A DNA stretch of 64,000 nucleotides. Source: JAJTFA01 sp051715425. GTDB lineage: Bacteria; Bacteroidota; Bacteroidia; UKL13-3. The stretch is taken from NCBI GenBank assembly GCA_051715425.1, contig JBPXJS010000039.1, positions 151,918 through 215,917 on the forward strand. The letters run 5' to 3'. Of the stretch, positions 26,867 to 35,618 are shown piece after piece. A model generated the notes under the pieces. The model was given only the letters and a program-made list of their open reading frames with translations, searched no databases and was not told the DNA's origin. How positions within the stretch are numbered: the stretch's first letter is position 1; each line of letters opens with the position of its first letter. The position numbers were made by a program, and so were the translations under genes.

Positions 26867-27946
26867 TTACAATTTTGATAAACGGTTCATTAGCAGTTGG
26901 TCTGCCACTACCAGAGCAGCCATAGCTTCTACAATTGGCACTGCTCTCGGAACAACACAGGGGTCGTGCCGGCCTTCTATTTTAAGATTTACAGAAGCAC
27001 CAGCAGTATTTAATGTTTGTTGATTTGTTTTGATGGAAGAAACCGGCTTAAAAGCACAACGGAAAAAAATATCATTTCCATTGGAGATACCACCCTGAAT
27101 ACCTCCGCTATGATTTGTTTTGGTTGTAATTAGTCCGTTTTGGTTTTCAAATGCATCATTATGTTCGCTGCCTTTCATCAGTAAAGCATCAAATCCATTT
27201 CCCGTTTCAAAACCTTTGCAGGCATTAATGCTCATTATAGCTTTTGCCAGTTGGGCATTTAATTTATCAAACACCGGCTCACCAATACCGGCAGGTACAC
27301 CTTTGATAACGCAGCTGATGGCACCACCCACGGTATCACCTTGCTGTTTTATTTGCTCAATAAGCTCAATCATTTGTTGAGCGGTATCGGCATCAGGGCA
27401 ACGAACGAGGTTTTTTTCTGTTAAAGAAAGATCAAGGTTATGATAATGTTTTGTAAGTTTAATATGGTGCACCTGCGAAACAAATGCATGTATGGAAATA
27501 CCATGATGAGCTAACAGCAGTTTTGCCATTGCACCACCCATTACCCTGGCCGCTGTTTCGCGGGCAGATGAGCGGCCGCCACCACGATAATCTCTTATCC
27601 CGTATTTTGTTTCCCAGGTATAATCAGCGTGCGATGGCCTGTAAACATCTTTCAATTGGCTGTAATCCTGGGGCTTTTGATTTGTGTTACGCACCATCAT
27701 CATTATAGGGGCACCGGTGGATTTATTTTCAAATACCCCGCTCAGAAGTTCAATCTCATCATTTTCGTTTCGTGGTGAGGTAATTTCCGACTGGCCTGGT
27801 TTTCTGCGGTTGAGTTCCTGCTGAATAAAGCCGGTATCTATGAGGAGTCCGGCAGGGCAACCATCTACTATTACGCCAATTGCTTCACCATGGCTTTCAC
27901 CAAAGGTTGTGATTTTAAATAGGGTTCCGAATGTGTTTCCTGCCAT
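26867..27946 (-). CDS. aroC: chorismate synthase
   Basis: 359 residues. Family motifs are GESHGEAIGVIVDGCPAG (14-31), YGIRDYRGGGRSSARETAARV and SGGIQGGISNG, with the C-terminal DPCVVPRAVPIVEAM. It uses reduced FMN to convert EPSP to chorismate, the last step of the shikimate pathway. It is the third gene of the aroB-aroA-aroC set, 19 bp after aroA. Confidence 0.97.
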   Translation of the reverse strand: MAGNTFGTLFKITTFGESHGEAIGVIVDGCPAGLLIDTGFIQQELNRRKPGQSEITSPRNENDEIELLSGVFENKSTGAPIMMMVRNTNQKPQDYSQLKDVYRPSHADYTWETKYGIRDYRGGGRSSARETAARVMGGAMAKLLLAHHGISIHAFVSQVHHIKLTKHYHNLDLSLTEKNLVRCPDADTAQQMIELIEQIKQQGDTVGGAISCVIKGVPAGIGEPVFDKLNAQLAKAIMSINACKGFETGNGFDALLMKGSEHNDAFENQNGLITTKTNHSGGIQGGISNGNDIFFRCAFKPVSSIKTNQQTLNTAGASVNLKIEGRHDPCVVPRAVPIVEAMAALVVADQLLMNRLSKL

Positions 27947-27965
27947 GGTTCAAAAGTAAATGAAA

Positions 27966-29201
27966 TCATTCACTTAAAACAAAACCAGCCTGTTTCAGAT
28001 GGTTCCAGAAATCAGGATATGATTTATCAACCACTTCCGGTTGGGTAACTTGTATTGTTCCGAGTTTAAGCGCAAGGGGTGCAAAAGCCATTGCCATGCG
28101 GTGATCAGCGTATGTTTCAAATATGAGCGGATAGCTGCTTTGGGTTTCTATACCCGAAAAAACGGACAATTGATGCTGGTTTTTTTCTGCCTTATATCCC
28201 GCCTTTTTCAGTTCTGTTGCCAATGCATATAGCCTATCGGTTTCTTTTATTGAAAGGGTTTGAAGTCCATCCAGTACCACCTGTTGTTGCAGAGCAGCTG
28301 CAGTAACTGCAATAGCCGGAGCCAAATCAGGCGCGTGAAGCAGGTTTACTGTTTTAGCTGATGGATGAACCTCATTTGTTGTTTTTATCAGTCGAACCCC
28401 GTTTTTTTCAAATAAGGATTTTACCCCAAAATGGGTTTCCATAAGTTGAGCCACCACCTGATCTCCCTGCCAGCTTTGTGCTGAAAGGTTGGTGAGGAAA
28501 ATATTACAGCTATTGCTCAAAGCTGCTATTTCGTACCAATAAGAGGCTGCACTCCAATCAGGTTCTATGTTAAGCTCCATTGGGTCATACATCTGATGGC
28601 CACTTACCACAATAGAATTGTTCTCCTGAACAGCATGCACACCAAAATACTTCATGATATTTAGGGTCATTTGAATATAAGGAGCCGAAACGGGATTGGT
28701 TGATAGTTGAATAAGCAGATCTGACGATAAAAGAGGAGCAATGAGCAGCAAAGCAGAAGTAAACTGGCTGCTTTCAGTAGCATTAACAAACAGCTTGCTA
28801 CCGGTTAGTTGTTTGCCTTTAATAAACAATGGGATATATCCAGGATTTTGCAGGCAGGTGATATCCGCACCCATATTGCTGAGGGCTTCAATTAGCGTAT
28901 GCAACGGGCGTTGCTGCATTCTTTCATCACCTGTAATTATTTTTTCCTGTGATGTGGCTGCAAAATAAGCGGTAAGAAAACGCACACAGGTACCGGCATT
29001 TTTAAGGTAAATCTCTTTGTTGTCGCTTTTTAACGCCTGCTGCATCAAAACGGTATCATTGGCATTACTCAGGTTGTGCAATTTAATACCAGGCTGCATG
29101 GACTGTATAATTAATGCCCTGTTGCTAATGCTTTTAGATGATGGTAAAGTTACAGTGGTTTCAATATTTCCGTCCGGATGAGAAATCCTGAGGGTTTTCA
29201 T
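27966..29201 (-). CDS. aroA: 3-phosphoshikimate 1-carboxyvinyltransferase (EPSP synthase)
   Basis: 411 residues, two inverse alpha/beta domains. The phosphoenolpyruvate and shikimate-phosphate-binding start is PSSKSISNRALI (K23), then NAGTCVRFLTAYFA, and later IKETDRLYALATELKKAG and YADHRMAMAFAPLAL. It is rather short and divergent, as often in Bacteroidota. Its ATG overlaps the aroB stop (4 bp). The step makes EPSP for AroC downstream. Confidence 0.95.
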   Translation of the reverse strand: MKTLRISHPDGNIETTVTLPSSKSISNRALIIQSMQPGIKLHNLSNANDTVLMQQALKSDNKEIYLKNAGTCVRFLTAYFAATSQEKIITGDERMQQRPLHTLIEALSNMGADITCLQNPGYIPLFIKGKQLTGSKLFVNATESSQFTSALLLIAPLLSSDLLIQLSTNPVSAPYIQMTLNIMKYFGVHAVQENNSIVVSGHQMYDPMELNIEPDWSAASYWYEIAALSNSCNIFLTNLSAQSWQGDQVVAQLMETHFGVKSLFEKNGVRLIKTTNEVHPSAKTVNLLHAPDLAPAIAVTAAALQQQVVLDGLQTLSIKETDRLYALATELKKAGYKAEKNQHQLSVFSGIETQSSYPLIFETYADHRMAMAFAPLALKLGTIQVTQPEVVDKSYPDFWNHLKQAGFVLSE

Positions 29202-30304
29202 AAACTGTCGTAGAAGTTAAGACCGGCACTGATCTGGGCTTCTGAGCAAACATTGTCTATTCCGGCTTTACCTATTTTTTTAAGGAGGGTAAAGTTTATT
29301 TCGTCATCAATGTTTTTCTTATCCTGCCTCATCAACCTGATAATTTCAGGCGATAGCACACTTCTGAGGGAGTACTTTGGGTAATATTTGGAAATGAGGT
29401 CGGTAATTTGTTTAAGCTCTTTATTGCCCAGGCCTAACTTTATTTTTGAAAGATAGGCTTCTGCAATCATGCCAATGGCAACTGCTTCTCCGTGTTTTAA
29501 TGGTTTTTTGTCTTTAGAGAGGGAGTATGCTTCAAGGGCGTGTCCGATGGTATGTCCGAAGTTAAGCACCTTTCGTATTGATTTTTCTTCCGGATCTTTT
29601 TTTACCACCTGCATCTTAATTTTGATAGAGCCGTTAATCAGAGGTCCCAGTTTAGGCAGTTCATCAAAACGCACCGATGCAAGCTTATCCCAATAATCTT
29701 TGTCCAGAATAAGGCCATGCTTAATCATTTCGGCATAACCATTCAGCAGCTCTTCTTTGGGCAGGGTAAACAAAAAGTCAGGATTTATAAAAATCATGGC
29801 TGGTTGTTTTATGGTTCCAATAGCGTTTTTTACCCCGTTAAAATCAATAGCGTTTTTACCTCCTATGGAAGAATCTACCATGGCCAGCAAGGTGGTGGGA
29901 ATATTAATATAGTCTATTCCTCTTTTGTAGGTTGATGCACAAAAACCTCCGATATCGCCAACCACGCCACCTCCCAGGTTAATCAACACAGCTTTTTTAT
30001 CGGCTTCATGCTGTTGCAGGGTATTCCATATTTTTTCTGCTACCTGAAGTGTTTTGTTTTTTTCTCCGGCACCAATAGATATCAGGCGTATATCAAAGAG
30101 ATACTTGTTTAAAACCGGAAGGCATAATTTTTCTGTATTATCATCAACAAGTACAAATACCCTCGTGTATGATTTTTCGATTATTTTCTCTAATAAGATA
30201 TCGAAAACATCATTGCCTGAATAAATACTGAAATCTTTGAAGTGGTATTCTTTCAAAATCTTACTTTTGCCCGAACAAATTTGAGTTTTTAGAGTTAATA
30301 ACAC
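29198..30304 (-). CDS. aroB: 3-dehydroquinate synthase
   Basis: 368 residues from the ATG at 30304. NAD-binding and active-site motifs are INLGGGVVGDIGGFCASTYKRG, IPTTLLAMVDSSIGGKNAID, the metal-site segment EMIKHGLI and NFGHTIGHALE. It closes the ring of DAHP to dehydroquinate, the second shikimate step. Only 16 bp separate its ATG from the start of divergent putA, and a putative putA promoter lies inside its first codons; homologues usually begin near the KDFSIYSGNDVF segment, so a TTG start at 30256 is possible. Confidence 0.95.
   Translation of the reverse strand: MLLTLKTQICSGKSKILKEYHFKDFSIYSGNDVFDILLEKIIEKSYTRVFVLVDDNTEKLCLPVLNKYLFDIRLISIGAGEKNKTLQVAEKIWNTLQQHEADKKAVLINLGGGVVGDIGGFCASTYKRGIDYINIPTTLLAMVDSSIGGKNAIDFNGVKNAIGTIKQPAMIFINPDFLFTLPKEELLNGYAEMIKHGLILDKDYWDKLASVRFDELPKLGPLINGSIKIKMQVVKKDPEEKSIRKVLNFGHTIGHALEAYSLSKDKKPLKHGEAVAIGMIAEAYLSKIKLGLGNKELKQITDLISKYYPKYSLRSVLSPEIIRLMRQDKKNIDDEINFTLLKKIGKAGIDNVCSEAQISAGLNFYDSL
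30236..30269 (+). promoter_or_regulatory. putative promoter for proline dehydrogenase
   Basis: TTTG (30236-30239) and TACTTTTG (30262-30269) match the Bacteroidota -33 and -7 consensus (TTTG, TAnnTTTG) with a 22-bp spacer. It lies inside the N-terminal codons of aroB as annotated from 30304 and would give a leader of about 45 nt before the GTG at 30321. Confidence 0.5.
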
Positions 30305-30320
30305 AAATATAATACAAGCC

Positions 30321-31520
30321 GTGCACGCAACATCCGCTCAAACCCCAGTAAATCAAATCTCTTTTGGTAATACAGAAATTGCTTTCAGGTCTAAATCGGA
30401 CGCTGATTTACGCAGATCCTATATGCTTTTTAAAGCAATAGGCTATAACTGGCTGGTAAATGCAGGGCCATCGCTTGTAAATATAGCCTTTACCCTCAGA
30501 TTACCGGTAAAAGGATTAATCCGTGCCACTGTTTTTAAGCAGTTTTGTGGGGGAGAAAGCATGAATCAGTGTGACAAAACCATGAAACACTTATTCGATT
30601 ATGGAATTGGATCTATACTCGATTATTCAGTAGAAGGGAAAGAGGAAGATGCTGAATTTGACCATACTGCTGAGGAAACAATTGCCACTATTTTTAAGGC
30701 AAAGGGAAATAAGCAGATACCGTTTTGCGTGTTTAAAGTTACCGGATTGGCCCGTTTTGATTTGCTTGCCAAGGTTAATGCAGGAGAAGCACTAAACAAG
30801 GATGAGCAGGAAGAGTTTAATCGTGTTAAAAATCGCATAGAGCGTATTTGTAAAACGGCATTTGAGAATAATGTAAGGATTTTTATAGATGCCGAAGAGA
30901 GTTGGATACAGGATGCTATTGATCAACTGGCACATGATATGATGGTGAAATTTAACAAGAGCAGAGCCATTGTATTTAATACCATTCAACTTTACAGGCA
31001 CGACAGGCTGAATTTTCTGAAGAAGAGTTTTGCAGAAGCAGAACATCACCAATATTACTTAGGTTTAAAACTGGTGCGTGGCGCCTATATGGAGAAAGAA
31101 AGGGAGCGGGCTGCTAAAATGGGTTATGAAAGTCCAATTCAACCGGATAAGGTATCGAGTGACAGAGATTATGATGATGCATTGAGGTTTTGTATGAAGC
31201 ATTTGGATCGCATTAGCGTATGTGCAGGCAGCCATAACGAAAACAGCAGTATGTTGCTGGTAAAACTGATGGCGGAAAAAGGAGTGTCGAATAACGATGA
31301 AAGGGTTTATTTTTCCCAGTTGTTCGGTATGAGCGACCATATCAGCTACAACTTATCGGCTGCAGGGTATAATGTGGCCAAATATCTTCCTTACGGACCA
31401 GTGGAGGCTGTTTTGCCTTATTTAATCAGGCGTGCTCAGGAAAACACCTCTGCCAAAGGTCAGGCAGGAAGGGAGCTAAGCCTGATTACATCTGAGTTGA
31501 AAAGACGAAACGTTAAATAA
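30321..31520 (+). CDS. putA: proline dehydrogenase
   Basis: 399 residues from a GTG start. This is a monofunctional proline dehydrogenase, FAD-dependent, which oxidises proline to 1-pyrroline-5-carboxylate; the aldehyde dehydrogenase half of PutA is absent. The TIM-barrel motifs include FIDAEESWIQDAID, KLVRGAYMEKER, CAGSHNENS and the flavin/substrate signature YLIRRAQENTS near the C-terminus. No gene for P5C dehydrogenase is nearby. It starts only 16 bp from the aroB start on the other strand. Confidence 0.94.
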   Translation: MHATSAQTPVNQISFGNTEIAFRSKSDADLRRSYMLFKAIGYNWLVNAGPSLVNIAFTLRLPVKGLIRATVFKQFCGGESMNQCDKTMKHLFDYGIGSILDYSVEGKEEDAEFDHTAEETIATIFKAKGNKQIPFCVFKVTGLARFDLLAKVNAGEALNKDEQEEFNRVKNRIERICKTAFENNVRIFIDAEESWIQDAIDQLAHDMMVKFNKSRAIVFNTIQLYRHDRLNFLKKSFAEAEHHQYYLGLKLVRGAYMEKERERAAKMGYESPIQPDKVSSDRDYDDALRFCMKHLDRISVCAGSHNENSSMLLVKLMAEKGVSNNDERVYFSQLFGMSDHISYNLSAAGYNVAKYLPYGPVEAVLPYLIRRAQENTSAKGQAGRELSLITSELKRRNVK

Positions 31521-31757
31521 GGTTTAAAAGAGCACCTGTTGTTAGTTGGTTGTTTACTAGCTCGGTAATACCATGTTTTCGGTGAAACGCCTACCCGTTG
31601 TAGCGTATGTTTCACGTCAAGATAAAATTAATAAATGGTGTGTAATTGCCTATACAGCAAAAGATAAAGAAATCAACACCCCTGTTGATACAGCGTGTAC
31701 AAGTACCCGATTGTGTTCCATTATTTTGAAGAAATCGGATTTAAGAATTTAAGCACC
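31521..31757. other. 237-bp intergenic region with an inverted repeat
   Basis: No gene is supported here. It holds the inverted repeat at 31582-31615 and otherwise no clear promoter. The UPF0173 gene follows at 31758. Confidence 0.6.
31582..31615. repeat. inverted repeat GTGAAAC...GTTTCAC, parS-like half sites
   Basis: GTGAAAC (31582-31588) and GTTTCAC (31609-31615) can pair over 7 bp, with an inner CTAC/GTAG stem (31591-31594, 31600-31603) and a CCGTT loop. The right arm continues as TGTTTCACGT (31608-31617), the left half of the ParB-site consensus TGTTTCACGTGAAACA. It lies 840 bp upstream of parA. It could be a diverged parS or just a structured leader RNA. Confidence 0.4.
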
Positions 31758-32444
31758 ATGCAAGCCACTTATTTGGGCCATTCCTGTTTTCAGTTTGTTA
31801 TCAATGGTAAACATATTGTTGTTGATCCATTTATAAGGGGCAATACACTTGCCGCTGAGGCCGGAATAGATATTGACACCATAAAGGCAGATTATATTAT
31901 TGTTTCGCACGGGCACGATGACCATACAGGAGATTTGCTTTATATGGCCGAGCGCAATCAGGCAACCGTAGTTTGCTCATGGGAAATTAATATGTGGCTG
32001 GCCAAACAAGGGTATAGCAACGTACACCCAATGAACGTTGGCGGAAAGTGGAACTTTGATTTTGGAACCGTGAAGATGACATTTGCCGCACATTCCAGCT
32101 CACTGTCAGATGGAACCTATGCCGGAGTAGCTGCAGGTTTTTTAATTACAGCAGAAGGTAAAACCATTTATTATAGTGGCGATACCGGCTTAAATCAGGA
32201 GTTAAAACTCGTTGGAGAATTTAATAAGATAGATAAAGCCTTTTTACCAATAGGCGATAATTTTACAATGGATTACACAGATGCTGCCATTGCAGCGGAT
32301 TTTCTAAGGTGCAGCCATATTGTTGCCATGCACTTTGATACATTCGGGTACATCAAGGTAGATCATGAGGCTGCCAGGCAGCATTTTAGTAAAAACGGAA
32401 AAACATTAACTATTCCTTCAATAGGAGAAACAATAGCACTTTAA
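31758..32444 (+). CDS. UPF0173 metal-dependent hydrolase (metallo-beta-lactamase fold)
   Basis: 228 residues from the ATG at 31758 (MQATYLGHSCFQF), the family's usual start; a GTG at 31695 would add 21 residues of no family match. The metal site is SHGHDDHTGD (about 63-72), with later ligands in AAHSSS, YYSGDTG and VAMHFDTF. Substrate and pathway are unknown for this family. parA follows 8 bp downstream. Confidence 0.92.
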   Translation: MQATYLGHSCFQFVINGKHIVVDPFIRGNTLAAEAGIDIDTIKADYIIVSHGHDDHTGDLLYMAERNQATVVCSWEINMWLAKQGYSNVHPMNVGGKWNFDFGTVKMTFAAHSSSLSDGTYAGVAAGFLITAEGKTIYYSGDTGLNQELKLVGEFNKIDKAFLPIGDNFTMDYTDAAIAADFLRCSHIVAMHFDTFGYIKVDHEAARQHFSKNGKTLTIPSIGETIAL

Positions 32445-32452
32445 TTTAGCAC

Positions 32453-33256
32453 ATGGGAAAAATAATTTCAATAGTAAATCAAAAGGGAGGAGTAGGTAAA
32501 ACCACTACCGCAATTAATCTGGCAGCCAGTCTGGCGGTGTTGGAATACAAAACACTGGTGGTAGATGCCGATCCGCAGGCCAATACCACTTCAGGTCTGG
32601 GTTTTGACCCCAAAAATGTAAAACTTGGATTATATGAAGTGATGATAAACGATGCCCTGGCAAAGGATGCATTGTTTAAAACCGAATTTGAGTTTCTGGA
32701 TGTATTGCCATCAAATATTGATCTGGTTGGTGCCGAAATAGAACTGATTAATATTCCAAACAGGGAGCGTATTATGAAAGGCGCTATGGAGAAAATAAAG
32801 AAAGATTATGATTTCATTATCATAGATTGTTCTCCTTCGCTTGGCTTAATTACAACCAATGCGCTTACAGCAAGCGATTCGGTAATTATACCGGTACAGT
32901 GCGAATATTTTGCATTGGAAGGGTTGGGTAAACTCCTTAATACCATAAAAATTGTACAGTCGAGTTTAAATCCGGAATTACAGATTGAAGGCTTGCTGCT
33001 TACCATGTACGACATGCGTTTACGTTTAAGCAATCAGGTGGTGGAAGAAGTAAAAATGCATTTTCAGCAACTGGTATTTGATACCATTATACAGCGAAAT
33101 ACCCGATTAAGTGAGGCACCAAGTTTTGGTAAGCCGGTTATTGCGCACGATGCCGAGTGTAAAGGAACCATTAATTACCTGAATCTGGCTAAGGAATTGC
33201 TCCAGAAAAACGGGATGACCAAATTGAATCAATACGAACCACAAACAGTAAACTAA
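32453..33256 (+). CDS. parA: chromosome-partitioning ATPase ParA/Soj
   Basis: 267 residues. The deviant Walker A motif is QKGGVGKTTTAINLAASL at 10-27, Walker A' is VVDADPQANTT, and Walker B is FIIIDCSPSLGL. It is a nucleoid-binding ATPase whose dimer-monomer cycle moves ParB-parS complexes. It is followed 1 bp later by parB, the usual pair near the replication origin. Confidence 0.97.
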   Translation: MGKIISIVNQKGGVGKTTTAINLAASLAVLEYKTLVVDADPQANTTSGLGFDPKNVKLGLYEVMINDALAKDALFKTEFEFLDVLPSNIDLVGAEIELINIPNRERIMKGAMEKIKKDYDFIIIDCSPSLGLITTNALTASDSVIIPVQCEYFALEGLGKLLNTIKIVQSSLNPELQIEGLLLTMYDMRLRLSNQVVEEVKMHFQQLVFDTIIQRNTRLSEAPSFGKPVIAHDAECKGTINYLNLAKELLQKNGMTKLNQYEPQTVN

Positions 33257-33257
33257 G

Positions 33258-34151
33258 ATGAACATTAAAAGAAATGCCCTGGGAAGAGGGTTAAGTGCCT
33301 TGCTGCAGGATGCAACAACTGATATTACCACAACTACTACTGAAACAGCTCCCGTTAATTCCATCAGTGAAATATTAATAAGCCAGATACAAGCCAATCC
33401 ATTTCAACCACGCACTGATTTTGAAGAAGAGGCTTTGAATGAGTTGGCAGATTCAATAAAAACACATGGGGTAATTCAACCAATTACCGTGCGTAAAATG
33501 GGGTACGACACTTATCAGATTATTTCTGGTGAGCGCAGAACAAGGGCTTCATTACTGGCAGGGTTGAGCAAAGTTCCGGCATATGTGCGTGTAGCCAATG
33601 ATCAGGAAATGCTGGAAATGGCGCTTATTGAGAATATTCAACGTGAAGAGTTAAATCCAATAGAAATAGCCCTGAGTTATAAAAGGCTTATTGATGAGTG
33701 CAGTTTGAAACAGGAAGACGTAGCTGAGCGTGTTAGTAAAAACAGAACCACGGTAAGCAATTTCCTTCGTTTGCTAAAACTTCCTGATAATATTCAGTTA
33801 GCACTTAAAGAAGGTAAAATTACCATGGGACATGCCCGTGCCATTATTAGCCTGGATGATGCCCAAAAACAGCAAGGGGTGTTTGAATATATGTTGGCCA
33901 ACGACCTGAGTGTGCGTGATGTTGAAGGGATTGTTAGAGATGCCAACGGTGACGGAGATAAAAAGAAGTTTCCACTGATACCTAAAAAAACCACCAAACA
34001 ATCGCTGTTTGTTGATTTTCAAAAAAATCTGAGCAAGAAACTGGATACAAAAATTAGCATTAAGGCTGATGATAAGGGGCGTGGATCCATAAAAATTCCA
34101 TTCCGTTCTCAGGCCGATTTGGAAAGAATTCTGAATTTATTGGGCGAATAA
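33258..34151 (+). CDS. parB: chromosome-partitioning protein ParB/Spo0J
   Basis: 297 residues. The N-terminal ParA-contact tag has LGRGLSALLQD. The ParB_N CTPase domain follows, with NPFQPRTDF, THGVIQPITVRK and ISGERRTRASLLAGL (the GERRxRA motif), then the helix-turn-helix EDVAERVSKNRTTVSNFLRLLKLP and a C-terminal dimer domain ending in LERILNLLG. It binds parS sites and slides along DNA with CTP. A terminator follows the stop codon. Confidence 0.97.
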   Translation: MNIKRNALGRGLSALLQDATTDITTTTTETAPVNSISEILISQIQANPFQPRTDFEEEALNELADSIKTHGVIQPITVRKMGYDTYQIISGERRTRASLLAGLSKVPAYVRVANDQEMLEMALIENIQREELNPIEIALSYKRLIDECSLKQEDVAERVSKNRTTVSNFLRLLKLPDNIQLALKEGKITMGHARAIISLDDAQKQQGVFEYMLANDLSVRDVEGIVRDANGDGDKKKFPLIPKKTTKQSLFVDFQKNLSKKLDTKISIKADDKGRGSIKIPFRSQADLERILNLLGE

Positions 34152-34159
34152 TATGAAAA

Positions 34160-34182
34160 ACGCGGTTTGTACCGCGTTTTTT
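34160..34182 (+). terminator. Rho-independent terminator after parB
   Basis: ACGCGGT (34160-34166), TTGT loop and ACCGCGT (34171-34177) form a perfect 7-bp stem, flanked by an A run and followed by a T run. It starts 9 bp after the parB stop. The complementary runs could make it work in both directions. Confidence 0.85.
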
Positions 34183-34197
34183 TATGCCCGTTTTAAT

Positions 34198-34205
34198 TAC
34201 TTTTG
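34198..34205 (+). promoter_or_regulatory. putative -7 box for the DUF5683 gene
   Basis: TACTTTTG fits TAnnTTTG and lies 16 bp after the parB terminator and 17 bp before the TTG start at 34222. No well-spaced -33 box was seen. Confidence 0.45.
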
Positions 34206-34221
34206 TACTTCTTTGGAACAT

Positions 34222-34785
34222 TTGAAAAAGGGCTTATTTATATTGTTTTTGTTGGCGTGCAGCACTGCATATGCCCAATCAGATACCTCATCAACGCTGA
34301 TGAAAAAAGATAATGAGGTAAAACCCCGCAAGCATTCACCAAAAACAGCAACCTTGCTTTCGCTGGCACTTCCGGGTGCAGGCCAGGTTTATAACCGCAA
34401 AAACTGGTGGTGGAAAGTGCCAGTAATTTATGGTGCAGGTGCTGCCTTTACTTATGGGGTAATTTACTACAACAGCAACTACAACGATTTTAGAGAGGCA
34501 TATAAATACCGGATTGTGAACAATGTAGAGCAAAACGGGGATCCCAGATTTGATAAATTTCAAACGCCCACCTTATTGTCCATTCGCGAAAGCTACCGGG
34601 AGGCAAGGGATCAGTGCCTCATAGGGGTTATAGCTGTTTATGCGCTTCAAATAGTTGATGCGGCTGTAGAAGCACATTTTTTTGATTTTAATGTGAGCGA
34701 TGACTTATCTTTGAATATACAACCCACTTATATCCCGGGGCCACAAAGTTGGGCAGGGGTACAGTTTAACCTTAAATTGAAATAA
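34222..34785 (+). CDS. DUF5683 domain-containing membrane protein
   Basis: 187 residues from a TTG start at 34222, which gives a clean signal peptide (MKKGLFILFLLACSTAYAQ when TTG is read as Met). The frame is open back to an ATG at 34153, but that part lies in the parB terminator and a promoter, so it is rejected. The conserved family part is ATLLSLALPGAGQVYNRKNWW, followed by hydrophobic segments. Its function is unknown. It often sits with dapB and lepB in this phylum. Confidence 0.82.
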   Translation: MKKGLFILFLLACSTAYAQSDTSSTLMKKDNEVKPRKHSPKTATLLSLALPGAGQVYNRKNWWWKVPVIYGAGAAFTYGVIYYNSNYNDFREAYKYRIVNNVEQNGDPRFDKFQTPTLLSIRESYREARDQCLIGVIAVYALQIVDAAVEAHFFDFNVSDDLSLNIQPTYIPGPQSWAGVQFNLKLK

Positions 34786-34788
34786 ACA

Positions 34789-35532
34789 TTGAAGATTGCA
34801 CTACTTGGCTACGGTAAAATGGGAAAAGCGGTTGAAAAAATTGCTCTTGCCAAAGGTCATGAAATTGTATACAAGGTAAATCTTGAAAATGCATTTAACT
34901 TTATGCCCATCAGTTTGCAGAATGTAGATGTGGCTATTGACTTTAGTATGCCATCAGCAGCAGTTGATAATATTTTAAAATGTTTTGAGGCAAGGGTACC
35001 AATTATTGTAGGCACAACAGGTTGGTACGATCAGTTTGATGAGATAAAAGAGAAGTGCCTGAATGAAGGGCAATCAATGGTATACAGCACCAATTTCAGT
35101 ATTGGAGTAAACATATTTTATAAGCTGAATAAAATACTTGCCAAAATGATGAATGATCATGCGGATTATGATGTAATGATAGAAGAGGTGCATCATACGG
35201 AGAAAAAAGATCATCCAAGCGGAACAGCTATTTCCCTGGCTAAACAAATTTTGGCCGATAACAAGAATAAAACAGATTACAAAGGTCGCCTTCTTTACAA
35301 TGATAATATGCCTGCTCAAAGTGTAAAACCTCATGAGATGCTTATTGAGTCAAAGAGAATTGGAGATGTTACAGGCGATCACACCGTGAAATACGAATCA
35401 GTGATTGATGAAATATCCATTACCCATAAAGCCAAATCGAGGTATGGATTTGCCAAAGGCGCTTTACTGGCCGCTGAGTGGATACAAGGTAAAAAAGGTA
35501 TCTACACCATGGAAGATATCCTCAAATTATAA
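34789..35532 (+). CDS. dapB: 4-hydroxy-tetrahydrodipicolinate reductase
   Basis: 247 residues from a TTG start at 34789. The dinucleotide-binding loop is LLGYGKMGKAVEKIA, the cofactor site IVGTTGWYD, and the catalytic segment EEVHHTEKKDHPSGTA with the conserved His pair. It reduces a diaminopimelate and lysine precursor with NAD(P)H. It starts 3 bp after the DUF5683 stop, in one operon. Confidence 0.96.
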   Translation: MKIALLGYGKMGKAVEKIALAKGHEIVYKVNLENAFNFMPISLQNVDVAIDFSMPSAAVDNILKCFEARVPIIVGTTGWYDQFDEIKEKCLNEGQSMVYSTNFSIGVNIFYKLNKILAKMMNDHADYDVMIEEVHHTEKKDHPSGTAISLAKQILADNKNKTDYKGRLLYNDNMPAQSVKPHEMLIESKRIGDVTGDHTVKYESVIDEISITHKAKSRYGFAKGALLAAEWIQGKKGIYTMEDILKL

Positions 35533-35618
35533 GATGTTTATCCCCGGATTTTTCCTTTTAACACAAAACCTGAATAAAGGCATACTGGCTTCGTTATGCT
35601 GTAAATAATAATTGTAAA

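Noticed and set aside
35405..35608. Small plus-strand reading frame spanning the dapB end and the gap before lepB
   Set aside because: It overlaps conserved dapB codons in another frame and has no recognised domain.
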